Shown piece by piece: positions 26,514 through 34,965 of a stretch of DNA of 64,000 nucleotides. This DNA comes from Xanthomonas fragariae (GTDB taxonomy: Bacteria; Pseudomonadota; Gammaproteobacteria; Xanthomonadales; Xanthomonadaceae), in assembly GCF_017603965.1 (NCBI RefSeq), contig NZ_CP071955.1, positions 1,922,001 to 1,986,000 on the forward strand, in the 5' to 3' direction. Both the position numbers and the translations under genes were made by a program. Each line of letters opens with the position of its first letter. The stretch's first letter is position 1. The notes below the pieces were generated by a model. That model searched no databases. It saw nothing but the letters and a program-made list of their open reading frames with translations, and was not told where the DNA came from.

Positions 26514-26971
26514 TGTCCAGTCCGCTTCCTGTGGAGTGGCGGGCAGTAATAGGCCATCAGCATGCACAGCAGCGTCAAGACAGCATCATTTCGCATAATG
26601 TATAGAGCGTGCGCATTATCAGACTTGAAAGTGTGACCCGCGTTTCTGTCGGTCGACGCTTCAGCACGGCCGGGTAGAGCGAGCGACACCCCTATAGCTA
26701 TGGTCATGGCAGTCGCGGCTAACCGGCGCCAAACCGCCTTTTCGTCTGAGCTTATAGCCCGAGCTTCTCCGACAACGCCTATCACTTTTGCCAGCGGTTC
26801 TCCTGTCAAACCAGCTAGCGTTGCGCACACTACGGCGTTTGGAAGGGATACGCCCCTTCGGTAGTTGCTTACAGCTGCCGGCTTGATTCCCAGCGCTTTT
26901 GCCAACTCTGTGTCGTTCTTCGCGTGCACTGCCTTCATTGCCGCGTCGAGCAATGCATCGATTGTTGACAT
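26510..26971 (-). CDS. XRE-type repressor, prophage 2
   Basis: 153 residues from ATG 26971. HTH: TELAKALGIKPAAVSNYRRGVSLPNAVVC (about 20-50). A membrane-like segment (LAATAMTIAIGVSLALPG) follows. The C-terminal FKSDNAHALYIMRN is coded over the internal att site, and the remainder (DAVLTLLCMLMAYYCPPL) comes from the right end of prophage 1, the sequence a circular phage would have. It is unlike the prophage 1 repressor except for this tail, implying different immunity. Confidence 0.78.
   Translation of the reverse strand: MSTIDALLDAAMKAVHAKNDTELAKALGIKPAAVSNYRRGVSLPNAVVCATLAGLTGEPLAKVIGVVGEARAISSDEKAVWRRLAATAMTIAIGVSLALPGRAEASTDRNAGHTFKSDNAHALYIMRNDAVLTLLCMLMAYYCPPLHRKRTGQ
26588..26620 (+). 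other. Internal att site between the two prophages
   Basis: ATTTCGCATAATGTATAGAG then CGTGCGCATTATC. Both halves are phage-type, as expected at the junction of tandem dif-integrated inoviruses. One base (C for T) differs from the site at 17258. Confidence 0.85.
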
Positions 26972-27023
26972 GATTTTCAAAGCCCCTTGACATTTGACTA
27001 CAAGGGGCATTGAATCACGTCTG

Positions 27024-27044
27024 GATTCAAAGGGTCTTTGAATC
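27024..27044. promoter_or_regulatory. Operator-like palindrome of prophage 2
   Basis: Perfect 9-bp arms GATTCAAAG and CTTTGAATC separated by GGT, between the repressor and the early genes. Related half-sites TTCAAAG (26976) and TTGAATC (27010) lie nearby. No resemblance to the ATCACA palindromes of prophage 1. Confidence 0.65.
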
Positions 27045-27163
27045 TCCCGCCCCCCGGCACCCCCCGGGGGGAGCCCGGGCTGGGTAGGGTAGCCGTCACC
27101 GTCCCGAGAGGGACTACTGCCAGAAGCAGGTGATTGCGAAACAACTGCAATAGGGGACATTTC

Positions 27164-27337
27164 GTGACGCATCACAATATCTTGGCCGTCTGGCTGATCC
27201 TGATCGCGTTCGCCTTCCTGCGCGCCGTGATCGCGTTGATCGCCTATCACCGCCAGGCGGATTTCAACCGCCTCGATTCCGACTATCGCGCCGCCGCCCT
27301 TGTGGCCAACGCTAAGCGGGAGCTGCGTCGTGGTTGA
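27164..27337 (+). CDS. Small early membrane protein, prophage 2
   Basis: 57 residues from GTG 27164 (AGGGGA at 7 bp). One membrane segment (ILAVWLILIAFAFLRAVIALIAY), then a charged tail. Positional counterpart of 17783-18007 but not similar. Its end overlaps the next gene by 8 bp. Function unknown. Confidence 0.65.
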   Translation: MTHHNILAVWLILIAFAFLRAVIALIAYHRQADFNRLDSDYRAAALVANAKRELRRG

Positions 27338-27482
27338 TCTGCCTGGCATGAAGTTGCACACCCTTTATGACCTGGTCAACTTCTCTCGCCAGTCCGGTAA
27401 CGCCGACTTGCTCGAAGCCTACGAGCTGATGATCGAGCAGCGCATCCAGCTGATCGGCAACACCCCGGCGGTCGCTCTGTGA
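27330..27482 (+). CDS. Small early soluble protein, prophage 2
   Basis: 50 residues from GTG 27330 (GGAG at 7 bp). Helical, LYDLVNFSRQSGNADLLEAY. The stop overlaps the GTG start of the Rep gene (GTGA at 27479). No family recognised. Confidence 0.55.
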   Translation: MVDLPGMKLHTLYDLVNFSRQSGNADLLEAYELMIEQRIQLIGNTPAVAL

Positions 27483-28537
27483 GGCTTCTGGTGGTTCCTT
27501 GCGTACCCTTTTCACCGGCGCAGCTGTGCAATATGCCGACGCACCCGGTTGGCCCGAGCAGTAACACGGGCCAAAAGTCTCAGACCCTGGAAGGTCTCTC
27601 GAAGCCGATCATCGATTTCTGCACCCTGGTTTTTGACTCTGACAAGGCCGTCAATTTCTTCAAGCGCATGAACGCTCAGCAGATGGTCGCGTACGTCTTT
27701 GGCACCTCTGGCAGCATCGTTGCTGGCCCCCTGCAGGAGCGCTTGTGGAATTTCAGCTATCAGCGTAGCGCCATGCTGATAGATGAGACCTCTAGCGTGT
27801 GCGGCCGCATTGGTGTGGCTGACACCGGCGAGGTCTGCATCAGCCTGACAGGGCAGGGGTGCAGCCACGTCACCAGCTGGCCGTATGCCGAGCGCATCGC
27901 ACAGGATCTTGGTGGCCACCTCACGCGCGTCGATATCGCCATCGATGACCACACTGGCAAGTGGTTCGACGTGGAGCAGTTCCGCGAGGCCTACCACGAA
28001 GGCTTGTTCACCAATAACGGTCGCCCTCCGCACGCGAAGCACATCAGCGATGAGGGCAACGATAAGGGTTGCAGCTTCTATGTCGGCCAGAAGGGCCACA
28101 AAGAGCTGTGCATCTACGAGAAGGGTAAGCAGCTCGGCGATCCAGAGAGCGATTGGACGCGCTGCGAATTGCGTCTTTACGCCAAGCGCATCGATCTGCC
28201 TCTGGGCGCGCTGGTCGATCCGGGCAAGTACTTCGCCAGCGCCTATACTGTCCTCGCTGATCTGGTCATTGGTGAGTTGACCAGGCTGGAATTGAAGGAG
28301 CGCATGGTCAATCCATCGGTCAAGGCGATGATAGATTTTATCCACACGCAGGCGGGTAGCGCCCTCCGCGTCCTCTGGAATGCCATCAAAACGCGCGGCA
28401 TCGAGTACGCCGAATCTGTGCTTGATCAGTATCTATCGCACGACGGTGTACCCAATCGTTTTAAGAACTTGCAGCAGCTCGATTTAGAGATCCGCATCGG
28501 TAACCAGCTGGATGAACTCTTTCCCGACTGCGCCTAA
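27479..28537 (+). CDS. Phage replication initiation protein (gene II type), prophage 2
   Basis: 352 residues. Rep_trans-like features: IIDFCTLVFD, LTRVDIAIDDHTGKWF, GCSFYVGQKGHKELCIYEKG with the catalytic Tyr region, and WTRCELRLYAKRIDLP. It differs greatly from the Rep of prophage 1. Behind its stop, 28580-28688 still contains in-frame-like codons for STCTSNKLPAWATQEAADHW, the tail of a prophage 1-type Rep, marking a recombination joint. GTG 27479 is favoured by overlap; ATG 27533 is an alternative. Confidence 0.84.
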   Translation: MRLLVVPCVPFSPAQLCNMPTHPVGPSSNTGQKSQTLEGLSKPIIDFCTLVFDSDKAVNFFKRMNAQQMVAYVFGTSGSIVAGPLQERLWNFSYQRSAMLIDETSSVCGRIGVADTGEVCISLTGQGCSHVTSWPYAERIAQDLGGHLTRVDIAIDDHTGKWFDVEQFREAYHEGLFTNNGRPPHAKHISDEGNDKGCSFYVGQKGHKELCIYEKGKQLGDPESDWTRCELRLYAKRIDLPLGALVDPGKYFASAYTVLADLVIGELTRLELKERMVNPSVKAMIDFIHTQAGSALRVLWNAIKTRGIEYAESVLDQYLSHDGVPNRFKNLQQLDLEIRIGNQLDELFPDCA

Positions 28538-28579
28538 CACCAGTGCACCGTGTCGCTTGCGGCGTGCGCCCCACCAACA

Positions 28580-28688
28580 TCAGTACCTGCACGTCGAACA
28601 AGCTGCCGGCGTGGGCAACACAGGAAGCAGCAGACCATTGGCCGGAAATTGCCGGCGTCAACCAAACCACAGAAGGGGTTACACCATG
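28580..28688 (+). pseudogene. Relic 3' end of a prophage 1-type Rep gene
   Basis: Codes ISTCTSNKLPAWATQEAADHWPEIAGVN... ending EGVTP with a stop that overlaps the gene V ATG, exactly as the functional Rep of prophage 1 does. It lies after the stop of the resident Rep, so it is a leftover of gene replacement. Confidence 0.8.
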
Positions 28689-28979
28689 AGCGATATCAAA
28701 GTCACCGTTTTGAATGCTGAAGTCGATGAGCGTGGCGGCACGTTCAAGGACGACAAGGGCGAGGACCGCAGCTATACCACCCGCAAGCAGCGCGCCAAGC
28801 TGGAAGTGGGCGGTTTTTCCTACCCCTTCGATGTGCGCCTGGAAGACGGGCAAAAACCGTATCCGCTCGGTGTGTATACCTTGGATATGGAGAAGATGCT
28901 GACCGTCAACAAGGGCGTCGTGTCCATCAGCAAATACACCTCACTCAAGACCACCGCCCCCGCGCGGGCGGCGGCCTGA
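28686..28979 (+). CDS. ssDNA-binding protein (gene V), prophage 2
   Basis: 97 residues, MSDIKVTVLNAEVDERGGTF, same fold as the prophage 1 copy but with many substitutions (KGEDRSYTTRKQRAKLEVGGF, KPYPLGVYTLDMEKM). It coats phage single strands. The divergence suggests the recombination joint with prophage 1 lies around here and sequence converges downstream. Confidence 0.82.
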   Translation: MSDIKVTVLNAEVDERGGTFKDDKGEDRSYTTRKQRAKLEVGGFSYPFDVRLEDGQKPYPLGVYTLDMEKMLTVNKGVVSISKYTSLKTTAPARAAA

Positions 28980-28982
28980 TTT

Positions 28983-29234
28983 ATGGCCATGTGCGTAGTT
29001 CTGCAAGGCGATGGCACGTTGGTGCCAACCGGCCAATCGGTCGGCCAGTGCAGTGGCTATGTGCTGGTTAGTGGTAGCGAATACAGCGTATATGCGCTGG
29101 TGCAAGAAGCGTTTGCGATGCCGAGTCAGCATGATGCGGTGGCGTGGTCCACCGGGTGTTGCGGCATAGTGATCGTGTGGTTTGTTCTGGGGCGTATGGC
29201 CGGTAGCGTCGCGGCGATGTTCAATAACCGGTAA
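28983..29234 (+). CDS. Small coat-region membrane protein, prophage 2
   Basis: 83 residues, close copy of 19582-19833 (MAMCVVLQGDGTLVPTGQSV, then a membrane segment GIVIVWFVLGRMAGSVAAMF). Minor coat or assembly role inferred from position. Confidence 0.7.
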   Translation: MAMCVVLQGDGTLVPTGQSVGQCSGYVLVSGSEYSVYALVQEAFAMPSQHDAVAWSTGCCGIVIVWFVLGRMAGSVAAMFNNR

Positions 29235-29264
29235 ACCAATCATCAATTAACTAGGAGATAAAAC

Positions 29265-29393
29265 ATGGGCGACATTTTGTCGGGTTTGAGCGCAGCTGAT
29301 GCTGTGACTGCTGTAATCGGTGCTGCCGCGCTGATCGCGTTGGTCGGTTTCACCAAGTGGGGTGCAAAGAAGGTGGCCGGCTTCTTCGGCTAA
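29265..29393 (+). CDS. Major coat protein (gene VIII), prophage 2
   Basis: 42 residues, differing from the prophage 1 copy by one residue (SAADAV for SAAEAV). Acidic start, single helix, basic end GAKKVAGFFG. Strong RBS TAGGAG. Confidence 0.88.
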   Translation: MGDILSGLSAADAVTAVIGAAALIALVGFTKWGAKKVAGFFG

Positions 29394-29406
29394 TGTCGGT
29401 GAGGGT

Positions 29407-29440
29407 AGGGCGGCGCTTTGGTGTCGCCCTCTCTCTTTCT
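29407..29440 (+). terminator. Hairpin terminator after gene VIII, prophage 2
   Basis: AGGGCGGCGCTTTGGTGTCGCCCT then CTCTCTTTCT, identical to the copy at 20006. Confidence 0.6.
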
Positions 29441-29447
29441 GGGGGTC

Positions 29448-29521
29448 ATGATGATCGTTCTATTGTTTTGTGCATGCATGGGCGCGCTGTGTGGGTGGGC
29501 GGCTGTCAAGGGGCTTGACGC

Positions 29522-29525
<4 letters not shown>
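29448..29525 (+). CDS. 25-residue membrane peptide (minor coat candidate), prophage 2
   Basis: Same peptide as at 20047 ([20 protein letters not shown]). The GTGA overlap with gene III at 29522 indicates coupling. Confidence 0.65.
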
Positions 29526-30691
<1,166 letters not shown>

Positions 30692-30701
30692 GGGGTAGGG
30701 T

Positions 30702-31022
30702 ATGCAAGCTGGTTGGTTGAGTGATTTGACGGCATGGATTTGGAAGGCTGTCAAAACGGTGTGGCAGGCGTTTGCCGACTTCTTTAGCGATCTGTTCGTT
30801 CTTTTTCTCGATAAGGCCCTGTCGGCGGTGCTTTATGTCATGAACCTGCTACCAATGCCCGACTTCATGAAGGGTCATAGCATTGGTGAGATGCTCGGCA
30901 ATGCCGGTAGCACAATATTGTGGTTCGCTGATGTTTTTATGATTGGTCCATCGCTCGTTGCCATTGGCGCGGCGATGATTTTCTACGTGCTGCGTCGGGT
31001 GCTGACGCTGGGGATTTGGTGA
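30702..31022 (+). CDS. Gene VI minor coat protein (DUF2523-like), prophage 2
   Basis: 106 residues, hydrophobic with three predicted membrane segments (about 32-48, 68-84, 87-104). Intact counterpart of the IS-split gene in prophage 1. It ends 1 bp before zot. Expected at the proximal virion end and needed for release. Confidence 0.82.
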   Translation: MQAGWLSDLTAWIWKAVKTVWQAFADFFSDLFVLFLDKALSAVLYVMNLLPMPDFMKGHSIGEMLGNAGSTILWFADVFMIGPSLVAIGAAMIFYVLRRVLTLGIW

Positions 31023-31023
31023 C

Positions 31024-32358
31024 ATGCTCGTTTTTAACGAAGGCGTGCCGCGCGCCGGCAAGAGCTATGACGCGGTGAAGAACCACATTTTGCCTGCCAT
31101 CAAGAAAGGTCGGCGCGTGTTCGCTCGTCTCAATGGTCTACGTCATGACCGCATCGCCAAGCATCTTGGGATGGAGGAAAAAGACGTGCAGCACTGGCTG
31201 GTGCTGGTGGACACCAAGGACGTGGCCAAGCTGTTTGCGTGCACGCAGGATGCGTCGGGCAAATGGTGCATTCCGGACGAGTTCAAAGATGCTTTGGTCG
31301 TGATCGATGAAGTGCACGAGTTCTATGTCAACGAGCGTAAGCCCCTTGAACCGGCCGTCGAAAATTTCTGGGCGTTGCTTGGCCAGAACGGCGGCGATGC
31401 GGTCATCATGACGCAGTGGATCAACCGCCTGCACTCGGCGGTCAAGGCGCGTATCGAGAAGAAAAACACGTTTCAGAAGCTCACCGCAGTCGGCATGAAA
31501 AGCCGGTACCGGGTGACGTATTTCCACACGACCTCGCCCGGCAAATTCGAGAAGGTCGGCGGCCAGACGCTCAAGTACGATTCCGCGATTTTCCCGCTCT
31601 ATGACGGCTATGCGCCGGGCGCAGAGAACACTGAGGTCTATGAAGAGGGCGGCAAGAACGTGTGGGCCGCGATGGCGGTGCGTGCCGTCATTTTTCTGGT
31701 TATCGGTGGGGTCGGCCTCTATTTCTTTGTCAGCTATTTCAACAAGGGCAAGCAGCCCCCGCATGCCGCTGCCGCTGGCCCGTCAGCGACGCCAGCGGTC
31801 GGGCAGGTGTTCAAGCCTGGTCAGCTGGTCTCTGCACCTGGGCAGCAAGGCATGCCAAACGCCGTTGTCGATCCGCTCGCCGATCTGACTTCGGAACAGC
31901 GTTACGTCATCCAGCTGGCTGAAAAGGGCCGCATCCGCGTTGCGGCCATCGCTCAGTTCGATGGCCGGGATCGCGCGTGGGTGCAGTGGATCGACACGTC
32001 TAATATCGTCTTGGAGCAACTGGATTTGGGCCAGCTGCGCGCACTCGGTTTCGATGCCACGGTGCAGGCATATGGCGTGCGTTTGGTGGCTGGTAAACAC
32101 ATCGTGGTGGCCACCGCGTGGCCGTGGCATGAGCCCGTCCGCGAGCAGGACCCACGCCTTTACAATACGTCGCCTGATGGCAAGAGCGATGGCGCTGCTG
32201 GTGTTGCGACCGCAGGGAGTGACGCCGGCCGCGCTGATCGCGACCACATTGCAGGTGGCGCAGTAATCGAGTATCGAACGCGCGTTTTGGGTACGTTTCC
32301 GGAGAACAAGCCATATACGTCGAACACGTACACCCCACAGACCACGCGCGACATGTAG
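31024..32358 (+). CDS. zot: Zot-family assembly ATPase (gene I), prophage 2
   Basis: 444 residues, almost identical to the prophage 1 copy (one visible change near the end, TRVLG for TRALG). Walker A GVPRAGKS, Walker B-like VVIDEVHEF, and one membrane segment near residue 215. Inner-membrane motor for virion extrusion. Confidence 0.9.
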   Translation: MLVFNEGVPRAGKSYDAVKNHILPAIKKGRRVFARLNGLRHDRIAKHLGMEEKDVQHWLVLVDTKDVAKLFACTQDASGKWCIPDEFKDALVVIDEVHEFYVNERKPLEPAVENFWALLGQNGGDAVIMTQWINRLHSAVKARIEKKNTFQKLTAVGMKSRYRVTYFHTTSPGKFEKVGGQTLKYDSAIFPLYDGYAPGAENTEVYEEGGKNVWAAMAVRAVIFLVIGGVGLYFFVSYFNKGKQPPHAAAAGPSATPAVGQVFKPGQLVSAPGQQGMPNAVVDPLADLTSEQRYVIQLAEKGRIRVAAIAQFDGRDRAWVQWIDTSNIVLEQLDLGQLRALGFDATVQAYGVRLVAGKHIVVATAWPWHEPVREQDPRLYNTSPDGKSDGAAGVATAGSDAGRADRDHIAGGAVIEYRTRVLGTFPENKPYTSNTYTPQTTRDM

Positions 32359-32412
32359 TTATCTAACGCGTTAGATAATCAATCATCATTAGACTTATCT
32401 AACGCGTTAGAT
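32359..32412. promoter_or_regulatory. Two CTAACGCGTTAG palindromes upstream of the 92-aa gene
   Basis: TTATCTAACGCGTTAGATAA at 32359-32378 and TTATCTAACGCGTTAGAT at 32395-32412, cores 36 bp apart centre to centre. They lie 35-88 bp before the start of the small gene. Likely operators, probably bound by a dimer. Confidence 0.72.
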
Positions 32413-32446
32413 TAATATATCTACATCGACACAGCGGAACACGAAC

Positions 32447-32725
32447 ATGCGCGACGACAAGGACCCCGGCACTATCGAAATGCAGCTTCCCAAGCGTCGC
32501 GGTCGTCCGCCCAAGAACGGCGTGTGCGCACAGACCCCCGCCGACTACATGCGCCAATACCGCATTAATCGCAAGATTGCAGCGCAATCCGCCTATCGCA
32601 TGGAAGTCTCAGACGCGGCGATGATCGATGCGTTGCGCGATGCCATGCGCCGTGGTGAAGCGAAGTACGCACTGGATCTGCTTGCGGATCTGCGCATGCG
32701 CGTGCATGAATCTATGGCAGATTAA
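32447..32725 (+). CDS. Small putative DNA-binding regulator, prophage 2 only
   Basis: 92 residues. KRRGRPPKNG (about 16-25) is an AT-hook-like GRP core; ADYMRQYRINRKIAAQSAYR is basic and helical; the C-terminal half (MIDALRDAMRRGEAKYALDL) is helical and acidic/basic, suited to dimerisation. Two palindromes precede it, one overlaps its stop (32726), and one ends the next gene. Autoregulation is a reasonable inference. Absent from prophage 1. Confidence 0.6.
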   Translation: MRDDKDPGTIEMQLPKRRGRPPKNGVCAQTPADYMRQYRINRKIAAQSAYRMEVSDAAMIDALRDAMRRGEAKYALDLLADLRMRVHESMAD

Positions 32726-32737
32726 CTAACGCGTTAG
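32726..32737. promoter_or_regulatory. Third CTAACGCGTTAG palindrome
   Basis: It directly follows the stop of the 92-aa gene and precedes the RBS (AAAGGAG) of the 53-aa gene, so it could regulate the second gene separately or act as a transcription stop. Confidence 0.65.
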
Positions 32738-32752
32738 GTAAAAGGAGTTGAA

Positions 32753-32914
32753 ATGATCAACGAAGACGCTGTGACGCTTGTTGCACTAGTTGCTTTGGCT
32801 CCTTGCATCATCGGCATTGTTTGGGCCGAAATTGAAAGTGAGATTAGACATCGTCGCCGTAAACGTGACGCAGCAGGCGCCGATGACAAACAGCGCTTAT
32901 ACCTAACGCGTTAG
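32753..32914 (+). CDS. 53-residue membrane protein, prophage 2 only
   Basis: MINEDAVTLVALVALAPCII opens one membrane helix, followed by a charged tail with RHRRRKRDAAG. Strong RBS AAAGGAGTTGAA. Its last codons CTA ACG CGT TAG are the fourth palindrome, so the stop codon is inside the operator-like element. Unknown function; size and topology recall superinfection-exclusion or coat accessory peptides. Confidence 0.6.
   Translation: MINEDAVTLVALVALAPCIIGIVWAEIESEIRHRRRKRDAAGADDKQRLYLTR
32903..32914. promoter_or_regulatory. Fourth CTAACGCGTTAG palindrome
   Basis: ACCTAACGCGTTAGGT, the right border of the accessory module. The sequence after it (AATTCAATGACAGCCCC) continues as in prophage 1 after its single palindrome. 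Confidence 0.7.
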
Positions 32915-32999
32915 GTAATTCAATGACAGCCCCGCCAGGGGCGCAGTCACAGGGGTGTCGGCTTTTCGCTTACGCCCAACCGATTGCGGGGTCCGGGGT

Positions 33000-33137
33000 G
33001 TAGGGGCAGGGCCCCTACGGATAACGCTTCACGCTTCACGCCTCACCCGCGCCGTGGACGTCTCGGCCCCCGCGTTCTATGCACAACCTGTGCTCTGTCG
33101 GCGAACTCCGCGCCAGCCACCACTGATGACCGCTTTT
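33000..33137 (-). repeat. Direct repeat A of the Abi cassette, prophage 2
   Basis: Matches 34403-34533 apart from a small TTCACGC duplication. Homology extends leftward (GGCTTTTCGCTTA...CGATTGCGGGGT), giving a repeat of about 175 bp. Confidence 0.88.
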
Positions 33138-33170
33138 CTAGCTGCGGAGCTGTCGCATATCGTTGAGGGC

Positions 33171-33839
33171 TTAGGGCTTGGCGGCAATGATGGCTGTGGC
33201 GGTCTGGTTGTTGTCCATCCATGCCGCTGTAACCGTGCAGCGGTACGTCACGAGTGCCAGTATGGTCTGGTAGTCATTTGCCAACGCTCGGGCAAATATT
33301 GGCTCATGGTGGGCGATGCGATTGCGCAGCAAACGCACCCTCTCTAAGTCACGATAGATCGACATCCGCAAGTCGGCAACCGGTTTGGCCGGGTCAAGGT
33401 TCAGCATAATGCGCCGCAGGTGTCGATCCCAAATGCGGGTGTCGTAGCGGCTTGTGAACATCTTTTGCCAAAAAACGAACTTCAATTCCGGGATCACCTT
33501 GCCCGTTGTCGGCGCTGCCCGTCTAGCTTTTTGCAAATCATGGCGCGGGCTGTAGCCCTGCGTCGGATCGGGCAAGCTACGCTCGAACGTTATTGACCAC
33601 GGCCAGCGCGGCCCATAGAGCGCTTCCAGCGCGTCGGCCACAGCGTTGCGAATGACTACCTCACATAGATGCAGGGGGGCTAAGAACGCACCTGACACCG
33701 CAGCATTCCACGCGTAGAGCAACAGTGCCGCAGGGTCATCATCTGCTTGCACCCCGGCTGCGACCTCGAAGGTTCCCATGCGAGCCGCTGACAGCGCGGC
33801 CTTTACTGCATCAATGGTCGTTTTCTGGCTGTTTGACAT
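33171..33839 (-). CDS. Abi-like protein with HEPN RxxxxH motif, prophage 2 cargo
   Basis: 222 residues, same as the prophage 1 copy except one visible change (IMLNLDP for IMLHLDP). RNRIAH motif intact at 172-177. Position between direct repeats is conserved. Confidence 0.72.
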   Translation of the reverse strand: MSNSQKTTIDAVKAALSAARMGTFEVAAGVQADDDPAALLLYAWNAAVSGAFLAPLHLCEVVIRNAVADALEALYGPRWPWSITFERSLPDPTQGYSPRHDLQKARRAAPTTGKVIPELKFVFWQKMFTSRYDTRIWDRHLRRIMLNLDPAKPVADLRMSIYRDLERVRLLRNRIAHHEPIFARALANDYQTILALVTYRCTVTAAWMDNNQTATAIIAAKP

Positions 33840-33962
33840 ACCCACCCGAAGGCCTTATATTTGAGCGACTAGCCACGGGACTAGCGGGCGCAAGCCTCCC
33901 CCCGAGGACATACGATAGTACAAAGACGAAACCCGCCGACGCTGGCGGGTTTTTTCTTTTCT

Positions 33963-34356
33963 GAGGGTCGGCAGGGATCACGCACCCCTCGGCGGCGGGG
34001 TGGTTTCGAAAAATTCGGAGGGTGCCAATTGCGGAAGCTCTTCCGGAGAACCGAGCACAGCAATTGTGCTCTGCCATGGTTTGCTATTAGGGCCTTCCGT
34101 TGTTTCGCTACCAACGTGAAGTAAGGCGCACCCGTGCACCGATATGAGATGGTTGACCACATCCTGAAATTCGTTAAACGAGCGTGTTTGGGCACCTTCA
34201 CAGTCAAATGGGCAGTGGTGCGAAAGGCTATTCGAGACAGTAATGATGGCTTTGGATTCTTGGATGTTCACGGTCATTCTCGCTATCTATCGCTTTCGCA
34301 TTCAATGGGTTGTCGACTAATTGGCTGTTTTTTTACACGAATCGTTGCCGACTCTC
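33963..34356. repeat. Long palindromic-repeat element carrying a gene, prophage 2
   Basis: Same structure as 25653-26047: GAGGGTCGGCAGGGAT at the left, inverted end ...GTTGCCGACTCTC at the right, one gene inside. Confidence 0.7.
33978..34277 (-). CDS. 99-residue CxxxC/HxxxxH protein upstream of the Abi-like gene, prophage 2
   Basis: Starts MTVNIQESKAIITVSNSLSH. CPFDC and HLISVH are conserved; one change from the prophage 1 allele is visible (HVGSETTEG for HVGNETTEG). Here an ATG is present, where prophage 1 has ATC and must use the following GTG. Unknown function; proposed partner of the Abi-like protein. Confidence 0.52.
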   Translation of the reverse strand: MTVNIQESKAIITVSNSLSHHCPFDCEGAQTRSFNEFQDVVNHLISVHGCALLHVGSETTEGPNSKPWQSTIAVLGSPEELPQLAPSEFFETTPPPRGA

Positions 34357-34402
34357 GGGTCTGGCTTTTCGCTTAAGCCTAAGCGATTGCGGGGTTCTGG
34401 GT

Positions 34403-34533
34403 GTAGGGGCAGCGCCCCTACGGATAACGCTTCACGTTTCACCCGCGCCGTGGACGTCTCGGCCCCCGCGTTCTATGCACAACCTGTGCTCTGTCGGCGA
34501 ACTCCGCGCCAGCCACCACTGATGACCGCTTTT
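34403..34533 (-). repeat. Direct repeat B of the Abi cassette, prophage 2
   Basis: 131 bp that include the 3' end of the DUF3653-type gene; parental copy of the repeat at 33000-33137. Confidence 0.88.
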
Positions 34534-34822
34534 CGCGTCTGTGCCGGAGCACGTCCCGCAGGTAGATGATCTGGCATGTCTCGGAGATCCTCGCTCCCGG
34601 AGTCCTTGTTGCCACAGGCTCTCCGGGCAGGTCCCGCCTGCAGTGCCGTTCCTCGGCCATCATTAATGACCACTCCCGCGCGATGCAGCACGTCAGCGAC
34701 CAGAACCGCATGTCTGCGGCGTGCAGGTCTCGTCCCTCGGGAGTGAACATCCGGTCTCCCTGAAAACCAAAACCGGCCCAAGGGCCGGTCAGGTCTACGC
34801 GATCGTAGGTGTCAAGCTTCAT
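34439..34822 (-). CDS. DUF3653-like phage protein, prophage 2
   Basis: 127 residues, MKLDTYDRVDLTGPWAGFGF, few differences from the prophage 1 copy (YDR for YGR, GDRMF for GNRMF, DLHAAD for DLHPAD). Probable regulator. The upstream 100 bp to dif differ from those of prophage 1. Confidence 0.7.
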   Translation of the reverse strand: MKLDTYDRVDLTGPWAGFGFQGDRMFTPEGRDLHAADMRFWSLTCCIAREWSLMMAEERHCRRDLPGEPVATRTPGARISETCQIIYLRDVLRHRREKRSSVVAGAEFADRAQVVHRTRGPRRPRRG

Positions 34823-34920
34823 GCAGCGATTTCCGTATCAGAAGGACCCCGCGAGGGTAGCAGCGATGTAAGCCACAGCCACAGCCAGCGGGCCCGCAAT
34901 TGCGCTGCACGCCACACGCC

Positions 34921-34949
34921 ATTTCGCATAATGTATATTATGTCCAAAT
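34921..34949 (+). other. dif-like chromosome site, right end of prophage 2
   Basis: ATTTCGCATAATGTATATTA then TGTCCAAAT. An 11-bp XerC-type arm, 6-bp centre and XerD-type arm make this the chromosomal dif form. Xanthomonas inoviruses are known to integrate here with host XerCD. Confidence 0.85.
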
Positions 34950-34965
34950 CCTGGCTGAGGATAAA

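Larger units (their letters stand above)
17259..26588 (+). mobile_element. Filamentous prophage 1 (Inovirus, Cf/phiLf type), IS-disrupted
   Basis: Order: leftward repressor, two small early genes, replication initiator, ssDNA-binding protein, small coat-region genes, major coat VIII, adsorption protein III, gene VI (broken by IS copy 2), Zot/gene I, then accessory genes reading leftward. About 8.0 kb without the IS. It ends at the shared att site at 26588, where prophage 2 begins head-to-tail. Confidence 0.9.
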
